Assembly: GCA_003508835.1 (NCBI GenBank)
Contig: PUFA01000003.1
Coordinates: 8,471,501-8,535,500, forward strand
Length of the DNA stretch: 64,000 nucleotides
From: Eonycteris spelaea
Taxonomy: Eukaryota > Chordata > Mammalia > Chiroptera > Pteropodidae
Direction of reading: 5' to 3'
Within the stretch, counting starts at the first letter, position 1, and every line of letters starts with the position of its first letter. Positions 50,391-61,504 of this stretch are shown piece after piece. The notes below the pieces were generated by a model. The model saw only the letters and a program-made list of their open reading frames with translations. It had not been told where the DNA came from and made no database searches. A program made the position numbers and the translations under genes.

Positions 50391-53300
50391 CTTTTGATAT
50401 CATGCTTTCATGTTAGTTTAGGCTCTCAGTCCTAAGCACCTCCCCTATCGCCCATACCCTTTATTCATCCCATTCCACATTTGTAGGATACAAAGCACTT
50501 GCTCCTATTTCTCACTCCTCGTTCACAAATGATCACTGACACCCTATCTACCTTCAAAAGTTTGTCATCAAAAGTATGCAGCCCAGACTGACATTCTGGC
50601 CTTTCTAGACCCTAACTTCAACAACTGCTCCAGCTATCATCCCCACTTACTTACATTTGCTTGCATGCAAACCTAAAGAAATGGATAAATCTAGCATCTT
50701 TCATATTTGTCCTGAGACATATAAAGTCAAACTTAGACAACATAAAGAGAAGCTTTTCGCATCAGCATAAATCCCACAATTTAAAATAGAAAAGAGGAAT
50801 TATTGCTAAATTACAGTTTTCTAGAGTGGCCTTTCTAACTTAACAATGGGTCATAGAATTGAATTTTACATACATAAGCATATTGAACCTTAATTTGATT
50901 TTTAAAAGCAAATACAAAAAGTGTTCATATCATAGGATAATCTTATGTGCTGAAGATTTTTATTTTCAATATTTACTGTAATACACCTGTCAACCATCAA
51001 CTGTACTGGGTAGTTTTAGAAGCTATTCTCAGATTACATGAAAACTGACCATTATGAAATCAGATACTAATGCTTCCCCTGTGGTCATGTCCCTTAGCAA
51101 AAGTTTCTACTGTGATTTTCCTGTGCCATTATTTCCTCTTTTCTTTTTTCAGTACTCTGTTTTCCCATGCAAAATCTCAGGCCATTTTCAGATCACCTAC
51201 TAATCCCAGAGCTTTCAAGAGAACTTAATGTCCCCAAAAATTTTAATCTTAAACTGACTTTTGGATTTTCCCAATGACATCTCAAACCTCTGAGACCAGT
51301 TCAAAAATGGAGTAACTTGTTTTTTCAAAGATTCATGAAGGGACGCCTTTCGAGAAATAATTAGGCTTTGAAGGAGGATCTGTTCCTCTCCTAGCAAGAC
51401 CTTGACAGAATAGTAGGGGCCCCAATCAAACTTGCCCCGGGGAGGCACCAAATCTCCACCAGTCTTCAACTTACAGCATATGACTCCAGTTCAATCACCA
51501 CTTTATTTCCAAAAGAAATAAGCACTGAAGACAGGAAATGGAAAATTCTAACTAATATAACAATTTTTTGTTTTGTTTTGTTTTTTTAAACTGATTAAGA
51601 ATACCTCTAGAAAAACTTTGGTTAAGGTAGTGAATGGGCTAAATCCCTGACCTAATTCTTTTTCAATTATTATTTGGTTATTTATATATGCTTTATTCTG
51701 TTATCTCAACAAATGGTGCCCATTTTTGTTAGCCATCCATCTTCTTTCCCAGTTCTATTTTATTAATTCTGAGCTTAGCATCAGATAGTGGACCCTAAGT
51801 TTCTCTCTTTTCAGCATAAGGTCATCAGTTTCCTCATTTTTGCCCAAGATCTGTGAAGGCAAATAAGTTACCCTAGATTGTTTTTGGCAGGGGAGGTGGA
51901 GGATTGAAGAGAAATAGCATATTTGTTCTTTCTCTTTGTGATTTTTAAGGGTCTATCCTGAAACTATTGATAGTCATCACTGAAAAGAAATTGTCGAAAT
52001 AATTAGCAATCATTTACTGAAAGGGGCTCCTGACTTCCTGCTTTGTCTCCATTTTCTTAAGAGCATCGGGCTTCTGCATAGTTACAACCTGAATGCTATT
52101 AAGCCAGATATGACCCTTTTAGTTTTGTATTTCCTTACATACAAAGAGAATAATTTTATGTAGCCTTTTAACATGATTGTTCCTTCAAGTCTAAGACCTA
52201 CGGTCTATTCTAGCATTAAGTTTTAGAGAAAAGGAGTACATAAGTGTCATCTGTCTCTGCTTTTATAGCAACACCCAAATCTCTCCCATTCTGATAAATA
52301 AAAGCAGCACACTTCAAATGGCAATTAAATATTTTTTATGATAATGACTATATTTAGCATAGACTGCAATATTGATTGTAGTGTGGTAGTACACTAGTAG
52401 CCTAGGATTTGGTACATGAGAAACAAACCCAGTTTCTAAACATACATTATAAAAATATGGCCATGATCAAAACAATTGGAAAACATAATGAATGCAGCAT
52501 AATACAATTTTTACTAGGAATACTTTAAATTGAAAAAAAAAATACTTTCAAGGTAATACACACTGATAGCCAAAACCATGCAGTTTACATATTAGTAATA
52601 TAGTATGTAAAATTTGTATATTCTTGAAAAAGTTTTATTATTATTTTTGGACGTGGATGAAAGTATACTTTGAAGTAATTAAGTTTTTAAAAGACTAGAA
52701 GACATCTCCATAATAGCTGTCAATAGCAAAATTTCAAATCCATAACAAGATTTCCCAGCTATTAAGCTAAAATATATTGAATTTTTAGTAATTGTGGAAA
52801 ATCGTACAAATACAAACCAAAGGGGGAAAAACTAAACAAACCCACATAGACAGCTCCCCCAGAACAAAATCCATTTGAGGCAAGCAACAGAAAACCCTGG
52901 AAAATTTACACATTACACTGCTTTATACTGACAAGTTGGAGCAGCAGCACCAAATAGAGAGCTAAATACATCTTCCCCAAAGAATACCTTTTTTTATCAT
53001 AACTATTGTAAAAGAACTACACCACTTGTATAATTCTAAAAGGATTTTCAAAAAAAAATGTATACATAATTGAAAAAGAACATTTGCAATCCTAAAATGA
53101 AATCTCATCACTTTTAGTGTTGGAAAAAACACACCTTTTCAGGCATACGAATTTTTTCATGCATTTTTTGCTTTACGAAATTTTAAATTTAAAGGCACAA
53201 AACTCTAGGGTGAATAAATCAAGTTCAGAAGCATATAATATTTTGGGGGGCTTATCTAATTTTGACATACTCCCAGGATTCTAATGGATGTTTCAAAAGT

Positions 53301-53400
53301 ATCTAAAATTTTTCCTCAAGTTTCTGATGTGGTCACCCCTTTAAATACCACCTAAACTAGGAAAACATTGGCAGTCTTATCAGGGTCCCCTGCTGTCATT
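50391..53400. other. Intron, no confident feature
   Basis: AT-rich intron with a few GC-moderate patches (51080-51480). The 84-codon minus frame at 51215-51469 resembles no protein I recognise and has no matching splice sites. An oligo-T/TTTTG run lies at 51566-51588. Confidence 0.4.
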
Positions 53401-53672
53401 CTACTGCTGCATGGGACAGTTTTCAACAAGACTTAGACAAACCTCATTCATCAATATTCTACTCTGGAGGAACTGACACTTACTGTGAATTCTGCTCTTC
53501 AACTTAAATACCAGTGTCTGTGGAAGGCCAATTCTATCATTGCAGAGACAGCATCCCTCAGGCGAGGTCCAACCTTTCTCTCCAAGTGCACCCAGGGATT
53601 AGTCTGACTTCCCCTAAATTCTCTCCTTTGCACAGTAAGAGCTAATCTTTCCTGTATGAAGCAGGAGATGGT

Positions 53673-53686
53673 GTTGCTATGACAAC
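53673..53686. promoter_or_regulatory. RFX-type X-box
   Basis: The sequence GTTGCTATGACAAC is a palindromic two-half-site X-box. It differs from the ideal GTTGCCATGGCAAC at two positions only. RFX factors bind such sites, often at neuronal and ciliary genes. It lies in a GC-richer, repeat-free stretch (about 53.4-53.9 kb), roughly 0.9 kb from the candidate promoter, so an enhancer or proximal element role is plausible. Binding is not shown. Confidence 0.4.
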
Positions 53687-54101
53687 AGAGCACATTCTAG
53701 CAGTGGGACTGAGGAGATGAGCCTTCAAAGACTCAGGGAAACATGCACTCAGTTTTCCTCCAGGGCGATGGGCTCTTTCCTTTAGGATTTAATCCCTCAA
53801 CAAGTTTACTGACAGGCTGGGTTGTTGATTATCTATGCATTTTGCTACCGGGATATCACTGGGTAAGAACATGGCTGGAAGATCATAGAATTATTTAGTA
53901 AAAGTGCCATTCTCAGCTATAGTAAATTCTAGTTGTATAGCTGCTTAAAAAACTACCATCATTTAAATTTAAAGCATTCTGCTTACTCGAAGTTTTTTCT
54001 AAAATATTGTGTTAAAAACAGTATCGCCAAAGAGAGAGCTCTATCTTTTTTGTTTGCCTGTATATCATCACCATTGTATCAACTTGAAGGTTAGATATGC
54101 G

Positions 54102-54109
54102 AACACACA

Positions 54110-54159
<50 letters not shown>
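54102..54159. repeat. (CA)n microsatellite
   Basis: About 28 CA units with one 'aaac' break near the start. It lies 0.4 kb downstream, in gene direction, of the candidate promoter. Frames reading through it are artefacts. Confidence 0.95.
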
Positions 54160-54160
<1 letters not shown>

Positions 54161-54549
54161 CCATTTTCTCTCTCCAGCATCAACGTCTGGAGCCTTGAGG
54201 CTTGGGGTGGGGGAGGGGATATGCTAACAAAAGCAAATCCTTGCAGCCACATTTTGCATTCATGTATTAGCCAGAGAATAATCACAATAAGTGTTAATCA
54301 TTTAGAAAAATAATCATCAGTGGAATTTAAGTGCCTATGCAACAGCAAAAGAGATTTAGTATCAGGTCATATTGTATGAGGGCAGGTTATACATATTTGC
54401 AAATAAAGCAGTTACATTTTTTGGAAAATCATTAACACAAACATTATTATACATTTTAAGCAGTTGATAGAGCATTTGAATAGTCTTAACTGTGTGCTGT
54501 TTTGAACATTTTATTTTTCTTCAGCCCATCCCTTCATTAGAAGGAAACG

Positions 54550-54860
54550 ACTCACGTGGGGATGGAAAAGTTTTCCCCTCCTGCAGCGAGGGTCAGTTTA
54601 CTACACCGCCTTGGTTTCCACCCAGGGAGTCACCCAAACTGTCCTTTTTCACACCTTGATTTCCCCACTCTCCTTTCCATTCCTCGACCCTTTATATCTG
54701 GAGCCCTCTTATTACACGCCACCCTTCCCCCACACTCGGCTGTAATTACTCTCCTTTGTGGCTGAAGCGACAGAATCTGCATCCCCTACACATCTACTGT
54801 TTTGAGGAGAGAAGGAGAACAGGACTGTAGGATGCGGCTGTCACGCACGTGTGAGGGGAC
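54550..54860 (-). promoter_or_regulatory. Candidate internal NOL4 promoter with non-coding first exon
   Basis: This block is GC-richer than its surroundings and has roughly ten CpGs in 300 bases, while the flanking kilobases have almost none. On the gene strand it shows a TATA-like box (TATAAA at 54691-54696, followed by GGG). About 135 bases further on there is a splice donor, CCAC|GTGAGT (GTGAGT at 54550-54555). A start near 54660 would give a first exon of about 105 bases ending at 54556. The only ATG there meets a stop after 16 codons, so the exon would be untranslated. CACGTG E-boxes sit at 54553-54558 (overlapping the donor) and 54846-54851. It lies 24 kb upstream of the NOL4 exon in the gene direction. 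Shorter NOL4 isoforms are annotated in other mammals as I recall, but the link is inference. A conserved enhancer is the alternative. Confidence 0.45.
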
Positions 54861-55965
54861 CTACAGCTGAGATCCATTGTCCTATGGGCCTCCTAGGAAA
54901 ATCACTGGGCTGCCTTCAGTTACTTCTGTTTATCATCCAAATGTTTGTGCAAAGCCTTCAGACAGGAACTACAATACCAATATTGCATATAATGCATGTA
55001 TTCACATATAGTAATTCATATAAAAAGGACAGGGCATTTTAAAACTCATTTGGATTGTGTTTTTAATTTCTATTATAGTAAAAAAAAATAACAGTTAAAT
55101 TTGTTTAATGTGTGCCTTGGTATATATTTCCAGGACACACATGTACTCACCTTATAGGTATAAGCAGAACATTTTTCCCTCGTGATCCTATTCCCAGAGC
55201 TTGTTCTGAAGATACGTTCTCGTAATTCAAAAAGTTGCGGCAACTGTTTTCATTATGTTCATTATTATCTAATTAGTAAAAGGCTTTTTTTTTTTTTTCA
55301 TTTTTCACTCTCATCTTCAGGGAAACGGGATAAATGCCAAAACATGTAAACAACATATGGTTTACTTTCAAAGTCAACCAACCAGAATTACTTATTTCTG
55401 AAGAACCTCTTAGCTAAAAAAAAAAAAATATGTTAAAGAAATAATCTCCTGCTAATAGCTAATGTTTACCATCTGCTAATCCTTTAAGAGTAACTACCTG
55501 AACATCAGTCATATTATAAATTTTCCAGACCTCCTCTCCCTCAAAGACAGTATTGCTTTTTTTAAAAGTTTTTTAAGTAGGTTATGCTGAGAGTGCCACA
55601 ATTTAGTTTTAAATTTTGAGAGCGAGTTATAACCAACTAAGGTTCTATAAATGCTAGAAATCACTATTGTTAGAAGTTTAAGAGTCTTATTATTATCTCC
55701 CATGTATTATTTTTATGAACCCTTAATTTTTCAACATAATAATAGTATAACTGTTAAACTACAATAATATATTTGTCTTGGAAGAAATGTAATCAGGGAG
55801 AGTGGGAGGAAGAGCTTTTTTCTCAAAACCAGTTTTGAAGCTAAACCCCGAGGCAGTTCTGGGGAAAGAGGCTGAGATACTGGGGCCCATGGCAAGGGGA
55901 GTGAAGGGCGGGTCAAGAGCCATTTTCCTAGAAACCACCTTTTTGTAGACAAGCTTAGTTAGGTA
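54861..55965. other. Upstream flank of the candidate promoter, nothing further
   Basis: Sequence returns to AT-rich. Poly-A and poly-T runs occur near 55080, 55288 and 55420. No recognised repeat or exon. Confidence 0.4.
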
Positions 55966-55969
55966 CAGT

Positions 55970-56165
55970 CTCTAGACTTATTAGCTGGACACTGGACACA
56001 GACAAATTACATTATTAATCTCTCTATGCCTCAGTTTCTTCACTTTTAAAATGGAAAAGTAATAATACTTATTTCATAGATATCTTATACAAATTCGCGG
56101 AGTAAACATATATAAAGTTCTCATATCAGTGCCTAGCACATAGAAAATGTTAAGTATTATTTAGG
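55970..56165 (+). repeat. MIR SINE
   Basis: MIR order: 'tctctatgcctcagtttctt', 'cttttaaaatggaaaagtaa', 'tatcagtgcctagcacatag', 'aaaatgttaagtattat'. Confidence 0.75.
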
Positions 56166-56364
56166 GTTTTGAAGACAGGGATTATATATTATTCATCTTT
56201 GTTTCTGCTGTTCCTAACACATGTCTGCTATAGGATATAGACTCACAAATTTACAAAAATATTTTTTCATATCATTTGTATGATTTTAATATCCAATAAA
56301 GCAAAGGGAATATATAATGCCTAAGGATACTAAAATATATCAGAAGAGAAATATAAATGTCTAT

Positions 56365-56461
56365 AAAATTTATTTTCATTCATTCCTTGAATACATGTTT
56401 ATTTATTGAATATGTATTCAAGGAATAAACATATATTCAAGGAATGAATGAAATAAATTTT
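56365..56461. repeat. Long imperfect palindrome
   Basis: The left arm 56365-56403 and right arm 56424-56461 are near-perfect reverse complements (about 36 of 38 bases, one gap), with a 20-base spacer. A second, perfect 12-base pairing (CCTTGAATACAT with ATGTATTCAAGG) competes using part of the spacer. Confidence 0.85.
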
Positions 56462-56559
56462 AAATATGTATCCCTCTTGCATACTAATTCTATTTTAAGA
56501 ATTATTTGCTGAACAGTACAATGAGTATGGTCATATTTGAATATGACGGGCATAATACC

Positions 56560-57010
56560 TTTAGATATTATGCTAGGTGCTAGGATACTAAGACTTAGAT
56601 CACTGTTGCTGTCTTCAGTGAGTTCACAGTCTAATGTAGGAAGAAGACATTTATTCAATACATACTCTATGTGCCAGACACAGTGTAAAGTGCTGGAGAT
56701 ATAACAGTAATGCCATCTCTGGAGAAATGCCATCTCTGGAGAAGTTTACCTCTAATGTATGTGCGTGAAACATGAGTATGTGTATAACTGCTGGAAAGGA
56801 AAATAAAGCCAGATTTGGAAAATAGAAGTATGATAGAAACAGAGATGAAATTTTAAGCACATATACAAAAAACAAATTGATAACAGCTATAAAAGAATAA
56901 AAAAAGTGGGGGGGTCATGGGCCTGTATGAACAGAATAGCTAACTCTTCCCTAAGGAGTCTGGGAAGGCTTCTCAGAGGGAGCAGTCAAATTCCAACTAA
57001 GAAATTTAAA
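56560..57010 (-). repeat. L2 LINE 3' region, antisense
   Basis: Reversed L2 order: 'ctatgtgccagacacagtgt', 'aaagtgctggagatataaca', 'gaaggcttctcagagggagc'. It contains a perfect 17-base tandem duplication (56710-56726 and 56727-56743). Confidence 0.7.
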
Positions 57011-57364
57011 ACTCAATATGTAAGTTCTTGGTTTCATATCATATAGTATTTTTTTTACATCATCTATATTAATAGAATACCTAATACAACAAGGTGAATA
57101 AATAACATCTAAAAATATTACAACTTGTCTAAAGAAATGTAAATCTCTTTACTGATTATCATGGGCTTCTAATATTAAAAAATATCGTAGTCAATTAATA
57201 ACATGTTATTTCAGCAAATGAAAGAATATTTGTGGAACTACAAAAATATTTTTCCCTTACTTTGATTACTACTGTCTTATTTTCCTAATATAAAAAGTAA
57301 CTAAGGAAGCATAATTATAACTTCATTTTGCTTTGTATAGCAAAATAAATTCCAGATGGTTTAA

Positions 57365-57472
57365 ATTTTTTGGAATATTACTCAGCCATAAGAAAAGATG
57401 AAATACTACCATTTGCAACAACATGGATGGATCTGGAGATTATCATGCTAAGTGAAATAAGTTAGACAGCAT
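57365..57472 (+). mobile_element. Short L1 3' fragment
   Basis: 'ggaatattactcagccataa', 'ccatttgcaacaacatggat' and 'ctaagtgaaataagttagac' match the end of L1 ORF2 and its 3' UTR. It is truncated at both ends. Confidence 0.8.
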
Positions 57473-57499
57473 GTTGAGAGAGTATCTAGAACTTTGTCG

Positions 57500-58350
57500 T
57501 GGTACAGGGAGGTAGGCATATGAAATCATCAAAGGAGCAATAGATGCAGCCATAATGGAACAGATTGGAGCAGGCCAATATCACCACTGAGAATAACCAG
57601 AAAAGCTAATTTTAAAAATGTATGCCTGAAATCTGTTTGAAGGCTTCAGACAGCTAACAGGCAACCAGGATTTGAGAACTCAAGATCCCTGAGAGAAGGA
57701 AATCAGAGAATTGCAAACCAACTTTCTCTAAGCAGCTTTTCCCTCAGGACAAAAGCTGATTTGCAGGTGCAGAGAGACCAAGAATGTCAGCATACACTGC
57801 TAACAGGCAGAGAAGGGAGTAGAACTTTTGGAATCTCACAATGCTATAAAGAAGAAAAAAAAAATGGATTTCAGGTTGAAAAAGGTAGCCAGGATGTATC
57901 AAGATCTCAGAGAAAGGGCAGTAGTAGCAGGGAAGTGAGACCACAGCCAAATAACATTCCTGAGATGCTCTACTATTTTTCATACACAATGTCCATAATT
58001 TATGTGAAAACTTACAAGGTATACCAAGAAACAGGATCGGGATAAAAAATTGATTATAAAAAAAACAGACAATAGCGATACAGAGCTAACCAGTTGATGA
58101 AGCTATCAGAAACAGACTTGAAATAATTGTATTATTATGTTAAAGAGGATAGATGAAAACAGGTGGGAATACCACCAAACAGGAATAAAAGGGAATCTAA
58201 GGAAATTGAAGAATTTTAAATGTGAGATCATTAAAATTAGGAATTTAATAATTGGGCTTTACAGTGGGTAATAGCTGGAGATAAAAGTAGAAAGTATTAA
58301 TAAATTGGAATATAAATCAGTAGAGAATATTCAGGTTGAAATACTGAACC
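57500..58350 (+). mobile_element. L1M 5' UTR and ORF1 fragment
   Basis: The 5' part resembles an older L1 5' UTR. From about 58010 it matches ORF1 ('gtataccaagaaacagg', 'agaaacagacttgaaataa', 'attaaaattaggaattt'). Frames are broken. The 94-codon frame at 57761-58045 is a chance remnant. Confidence 0.6.
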
Positions 58351-58645
58351 AAGCACATGAAAAGTAGAGAAAAGTGTGTTAGAAATATACAGGAAACAAA
58401 AAAATAACAATATCTTTGATACGCTGATAAATGTTGAACAAACAGTTATCCAAAAACTGTGTGCATATAAAGGATGTGTAACACAATTCATATATAATAA
58501 TAAAATACACAATATTCTCTATTTGTAAATGCTACATAGCAAAGTGATTCTATCAGAATATTTGGTTTTCCCATCAATGTCAGGGTAATGTTCAAATACC
58601 TCATCATGGCAAAATGAGTGTTAGAAATCACCTAGTATATGTAGA

Positions 58646-58696
58646 ACACACATAACACACACGTGCGCGTGCGAGCGTGTGCGTACACACACACAC
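58646..58696. repeat. Alternating purine-pyrimidine tract (Z-DNA-prone)
   Basis: CA runs flank a GC-alternating core (acgtgcgcgtgcgagcgtgt and gcgtac). It has an unusually dense set of CpGs for this AT-rich intron. Confidence 0.85.
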
Positions 58697-58699
58697 CTA

Positions 58700-58800
58700 G
58701 CATATATATGCCAGATATTTGATAGAATTTAATCTTCACAGCATCTCTCTGAGATAGAGTACTGTCCTCATTTTATAAAGTGCCCCTGGTTCAAAGCCCT
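58700..58800 (-). repeat. MIR SINE fragment, antisense
   Basis: Reversed MIR: 'tttaatcttcacagcatctc', 'gtcctcattttataaagtg'. Confidence 0.6.
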
Positions 58801-58937
58801 GTCTTCCTCTTCAATCTTCTTTCTCAGCATTTACCAGCAGTCTGTATTTTATTTTCATATTAAATAACTGGAAGTTCTCAGAACACATCAGACGACCTTC
58901 CCTCTGACACCATGCCACATATAATGTCCCATTCCCA

Positions 58938-58957
58938 TCTCTCTCTCTCTCCTCTCT

Positions 58958-59013
<56 letters not shown>
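58938..59013. repeat. (CT)n microsatellite
   Basis: Nearly pure CT for about 76 bases with two short 'cctc' or 'ttct' breaks. The arginine/glutamate and serine/leucine open frames here are artefacts of the repeat. Confidence 0.95.
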
Positions 59014-59014
<1 letters not shown>

Positions 59015-59204
59015 GCTCCCCATCCTGCCGCCTTCTCATTGCCTGGTATATCCTCCTGCTCCTCATTCACTGGCTAATTCTGATTTTTCCTTTAAGGTCT
59101 AGCTCAGCATCCTCTTGTTCTTGGAAGACTCTCCTGTGTGCCTCCAGATGGATGGATGCCTTTTGTCAGTGTGTCCACAGTACCCTGTGCCTATCATAAG
59201 CACT

Positions 59205-59785
59205 GTCTCCTGGAATTGTTAGTCGCCAAAAATAGCCTTGAGTGATATGTGCTTCCCACACTTTTCCCCTTGTGAAACACTCTCCCTGAATCTGAGCTGG
59301 TCTGGGACTCACTTTAATCAGAAGAATGCAGAGGAAGTGACCGTGTGGAAGTTCTGGACCCAACTGTTAAGTAGGTCTGGCAGTTACTACTTTTGCACTT
59401 TATGGACTCCTGAGCCTCCAGGTTAAGAAGCGTCACTATCTGTTGGAAAAACGTGCAGAAACCATGTGCAGAACTGTAAGGAGAGGCCACACAGAGAAGA
59501 AGCCCTGATAGAGTGAAAGAAACAGGCTTGTCTGTCTCAGTGTCCCAATGTCCCAATGCCCTAGCTGAGATGTGTCTTCCAGCCTACAGCAAGCATGTGA
59601 GTGAGCCACCTCTGATGGTCCAGACCAAGGAGCCCTAAAAGGACTGCAGTTCTAGCAAACAATGGGAGAAACAGAAGCACTCTGTTAACTTGCAGAACCG
59701 TGAGATAAAATGGTTATTGTTTTAAAGGACTGTGCTTTGAGGTGGTATTTTTACTCAGGGATAGTTAACCATAATAGCATGTCCT
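59205..59785 (+). mobile_element. MLT1-type MaLR LTR
   Basis: A nearly complete MLT1-like LTR: 'ggaattgttagtcgccaaaa', 'agaatgcagaggaagtgacc', 'catgtgagtgagccacctct', 'cagaaccgtgagataaaatg', 'gttattgttttaaaggac'. A 'tgtcccaa' duplication lies at 59541-59557. Confidence 0.75.
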
Positions 59786-60099
59786 GCAGTCACTGAAGAG
59801 GGTGAGAGCAGAACTCACATCACATCCACTCTTGTACTCATGACCACTAGAACGGTACTTCATACAGGATGGTTCTCAATAAATGTTTACTAAGTTCAAT
59901 TAGTAAATTCAGCTCTCCTCAATTTCAATATAGAAAAATCCCCAACTCCCTGTATTTAAACTTTAAATTTTGAACTAATTTTTAGAGATATTGCCCTACA
60001 TATTTGGGAACTTAAATGAATCCAATTTCTATACCAATTGGATTAACTTATTTACATATCCCCAACCCCACTGCTTAACTTCCCCCTCCCCTATTTTAT

Positions 60100-60310
60100 T
60101 TTTCTTTTGTTTTTTTCCCCTCATCAAAATACTATGTGTTACTAATTTATGGTCTCCTCCATATCACTCCCTTCCTCCCATTAAAATATAAGTTCCCAGA
60201 GGGCAAGGGAAGGGATTTTTTTCCTATTTGGTTTACTGATTTGTCTCAAGTACCTAGAACAACAGATGCACAATATCACAATATTTGCTGATTGAATTAA
60301 TTCATTATTT
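60100..60310 (+). repeat. L2 LINE 3' end
   Basis: 'aatataagttcccagagggc', 'aagtacctagaacaacagat', 'atatttgctgattgaattaa' match the L2 terminus. Confidence 0.65.
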
Positions 60311-60909
60311 TTAGGAGGAAATGGACATATTTGTGAGCCAGCCACACTATAGAGAAAATCAGGACTTAGAGAAAGTATGTAGTTAGTGTCTAAAGAGGTA
60401 GACTATATGACCCAAGACAAGAAATTTTACTTCTCTGTATTTTGGCAATTACTGCAGAGGGGAAATCCGATGGAAATGAAATAATGTATATGAAACACCC
60501 TGACCTCCTCGAAATACAGGTCCTAGGTAGATGCAGAAAGATATCACATTCTGCCTTACTGTGTGATTTATTCCAAATTGCAAAAGTATTTCTCAAGATT
60601 TGGTATTTTTATTTCAGAAAACAAAACTTCAAGTTAACTTAGAGGAATGTGTAAGGCTGACATGCCCTTAGTGGCCCGAGTTTCATTCAGAAAGAAACCC
60701 TAAGATGTCTTATAAAAGAAAAAAGCTTTATATTATCATGTACCAGTCACTTAAATGTATTATAAAAATGTCAGAGAGATGATGATTAAGAACAAGGAAA
60801 ATATACATGTATCTAGTCACTAGTTCACAATAAATATTTTAAAAATGTTTACAGAACATTTGTTCAGTAAATGAATAAACACTAATCTTACATATAATAA
60901 TTTAAATAA

Positions 60910-60937
60910 CATTAAGATAATAAGCATTATCTTAATG
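60910..60937. repeat. Perfect 12-base inverted repeat
   Basis: CATTAAGATAAT and ATTATCTTAATG are exact reverse complements around a 4-base loop (aagc). Confidence 0.9.
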
Positions 60938-60959
60938 GCGCTCTTCAAGATATAGTGAA

Positions 60960-61504
60960 TAAGAAAAATGGGCAAAAGAAGAAAATGCGGTGTTATTGCC
61001 AACATTCTAATCCTGTAGGCTTAGCTGTATGAGGAGAGAAGAGCTCTCCCAGTCTCTTATATTGTTCATTGCAGTGGTTCTAAGCGAGGAAGCTCAAGAA
61101 CTCTTTGGAAGAATACTATTACACAAGACAACCTTATGAGATGGTGACCCGGGCATTAAAATATTCCCACAAGAAAGTCAACCAGTGGTCTGGCTAAATA
61201 CTTTCTTATGAGCATTGCTAAAATTTCGCTATTGGGTTGATTATACAGTTGGCTTACGGAGGACAAATCTGTTGTTTTCTTTAGTTAAACATTATTTATC
61301 ATAGTTACTACAACTCTTCTAGATATGTCATTAGTAACTAACTCTTGTTTCAATTACCAAGGAACTAATTGTGTATTATTTAGAATAATATACACCAGAA
61401 AAGACATTGTGTATCACAAAAGGAAAAAAGATAAAGCAGGGACATGGAAGAAGTGAGGCAAGGACAAGACTGGGTGAGGTAAGAAAAATGGGCAAAAGAA
61501 GAAA
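60960..61504. repeat. Pair of 25-base direct repeats bounding about 495 bases
   Basis: The identical 25-base sequence starting taagaaaaatgggcaaaaga lies at 60960-60984 and 61480-61504. With one gap and one mismatch the match extends a further 6-8 bases. The bounded segment has no recognised family, poly(A) or inverted termini. Confidence 0.85.

Noticed and set aside
51215..51469. An 84-codon minus-strand coding exon
   Set aside because: No recognisable family and no splice sites in frame; length is within chance expectation for 64 kb.
54009..54285. Histidine/threonine-rich and cysteine/valine-rich frames
   Set aside because: They are translations of the CA microsatellite.
58811..59199. Arginine/glutamate-rich and serine/leucine-rich proteins
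   Set aside because: They are translations of the CT microsatellite in several frames.
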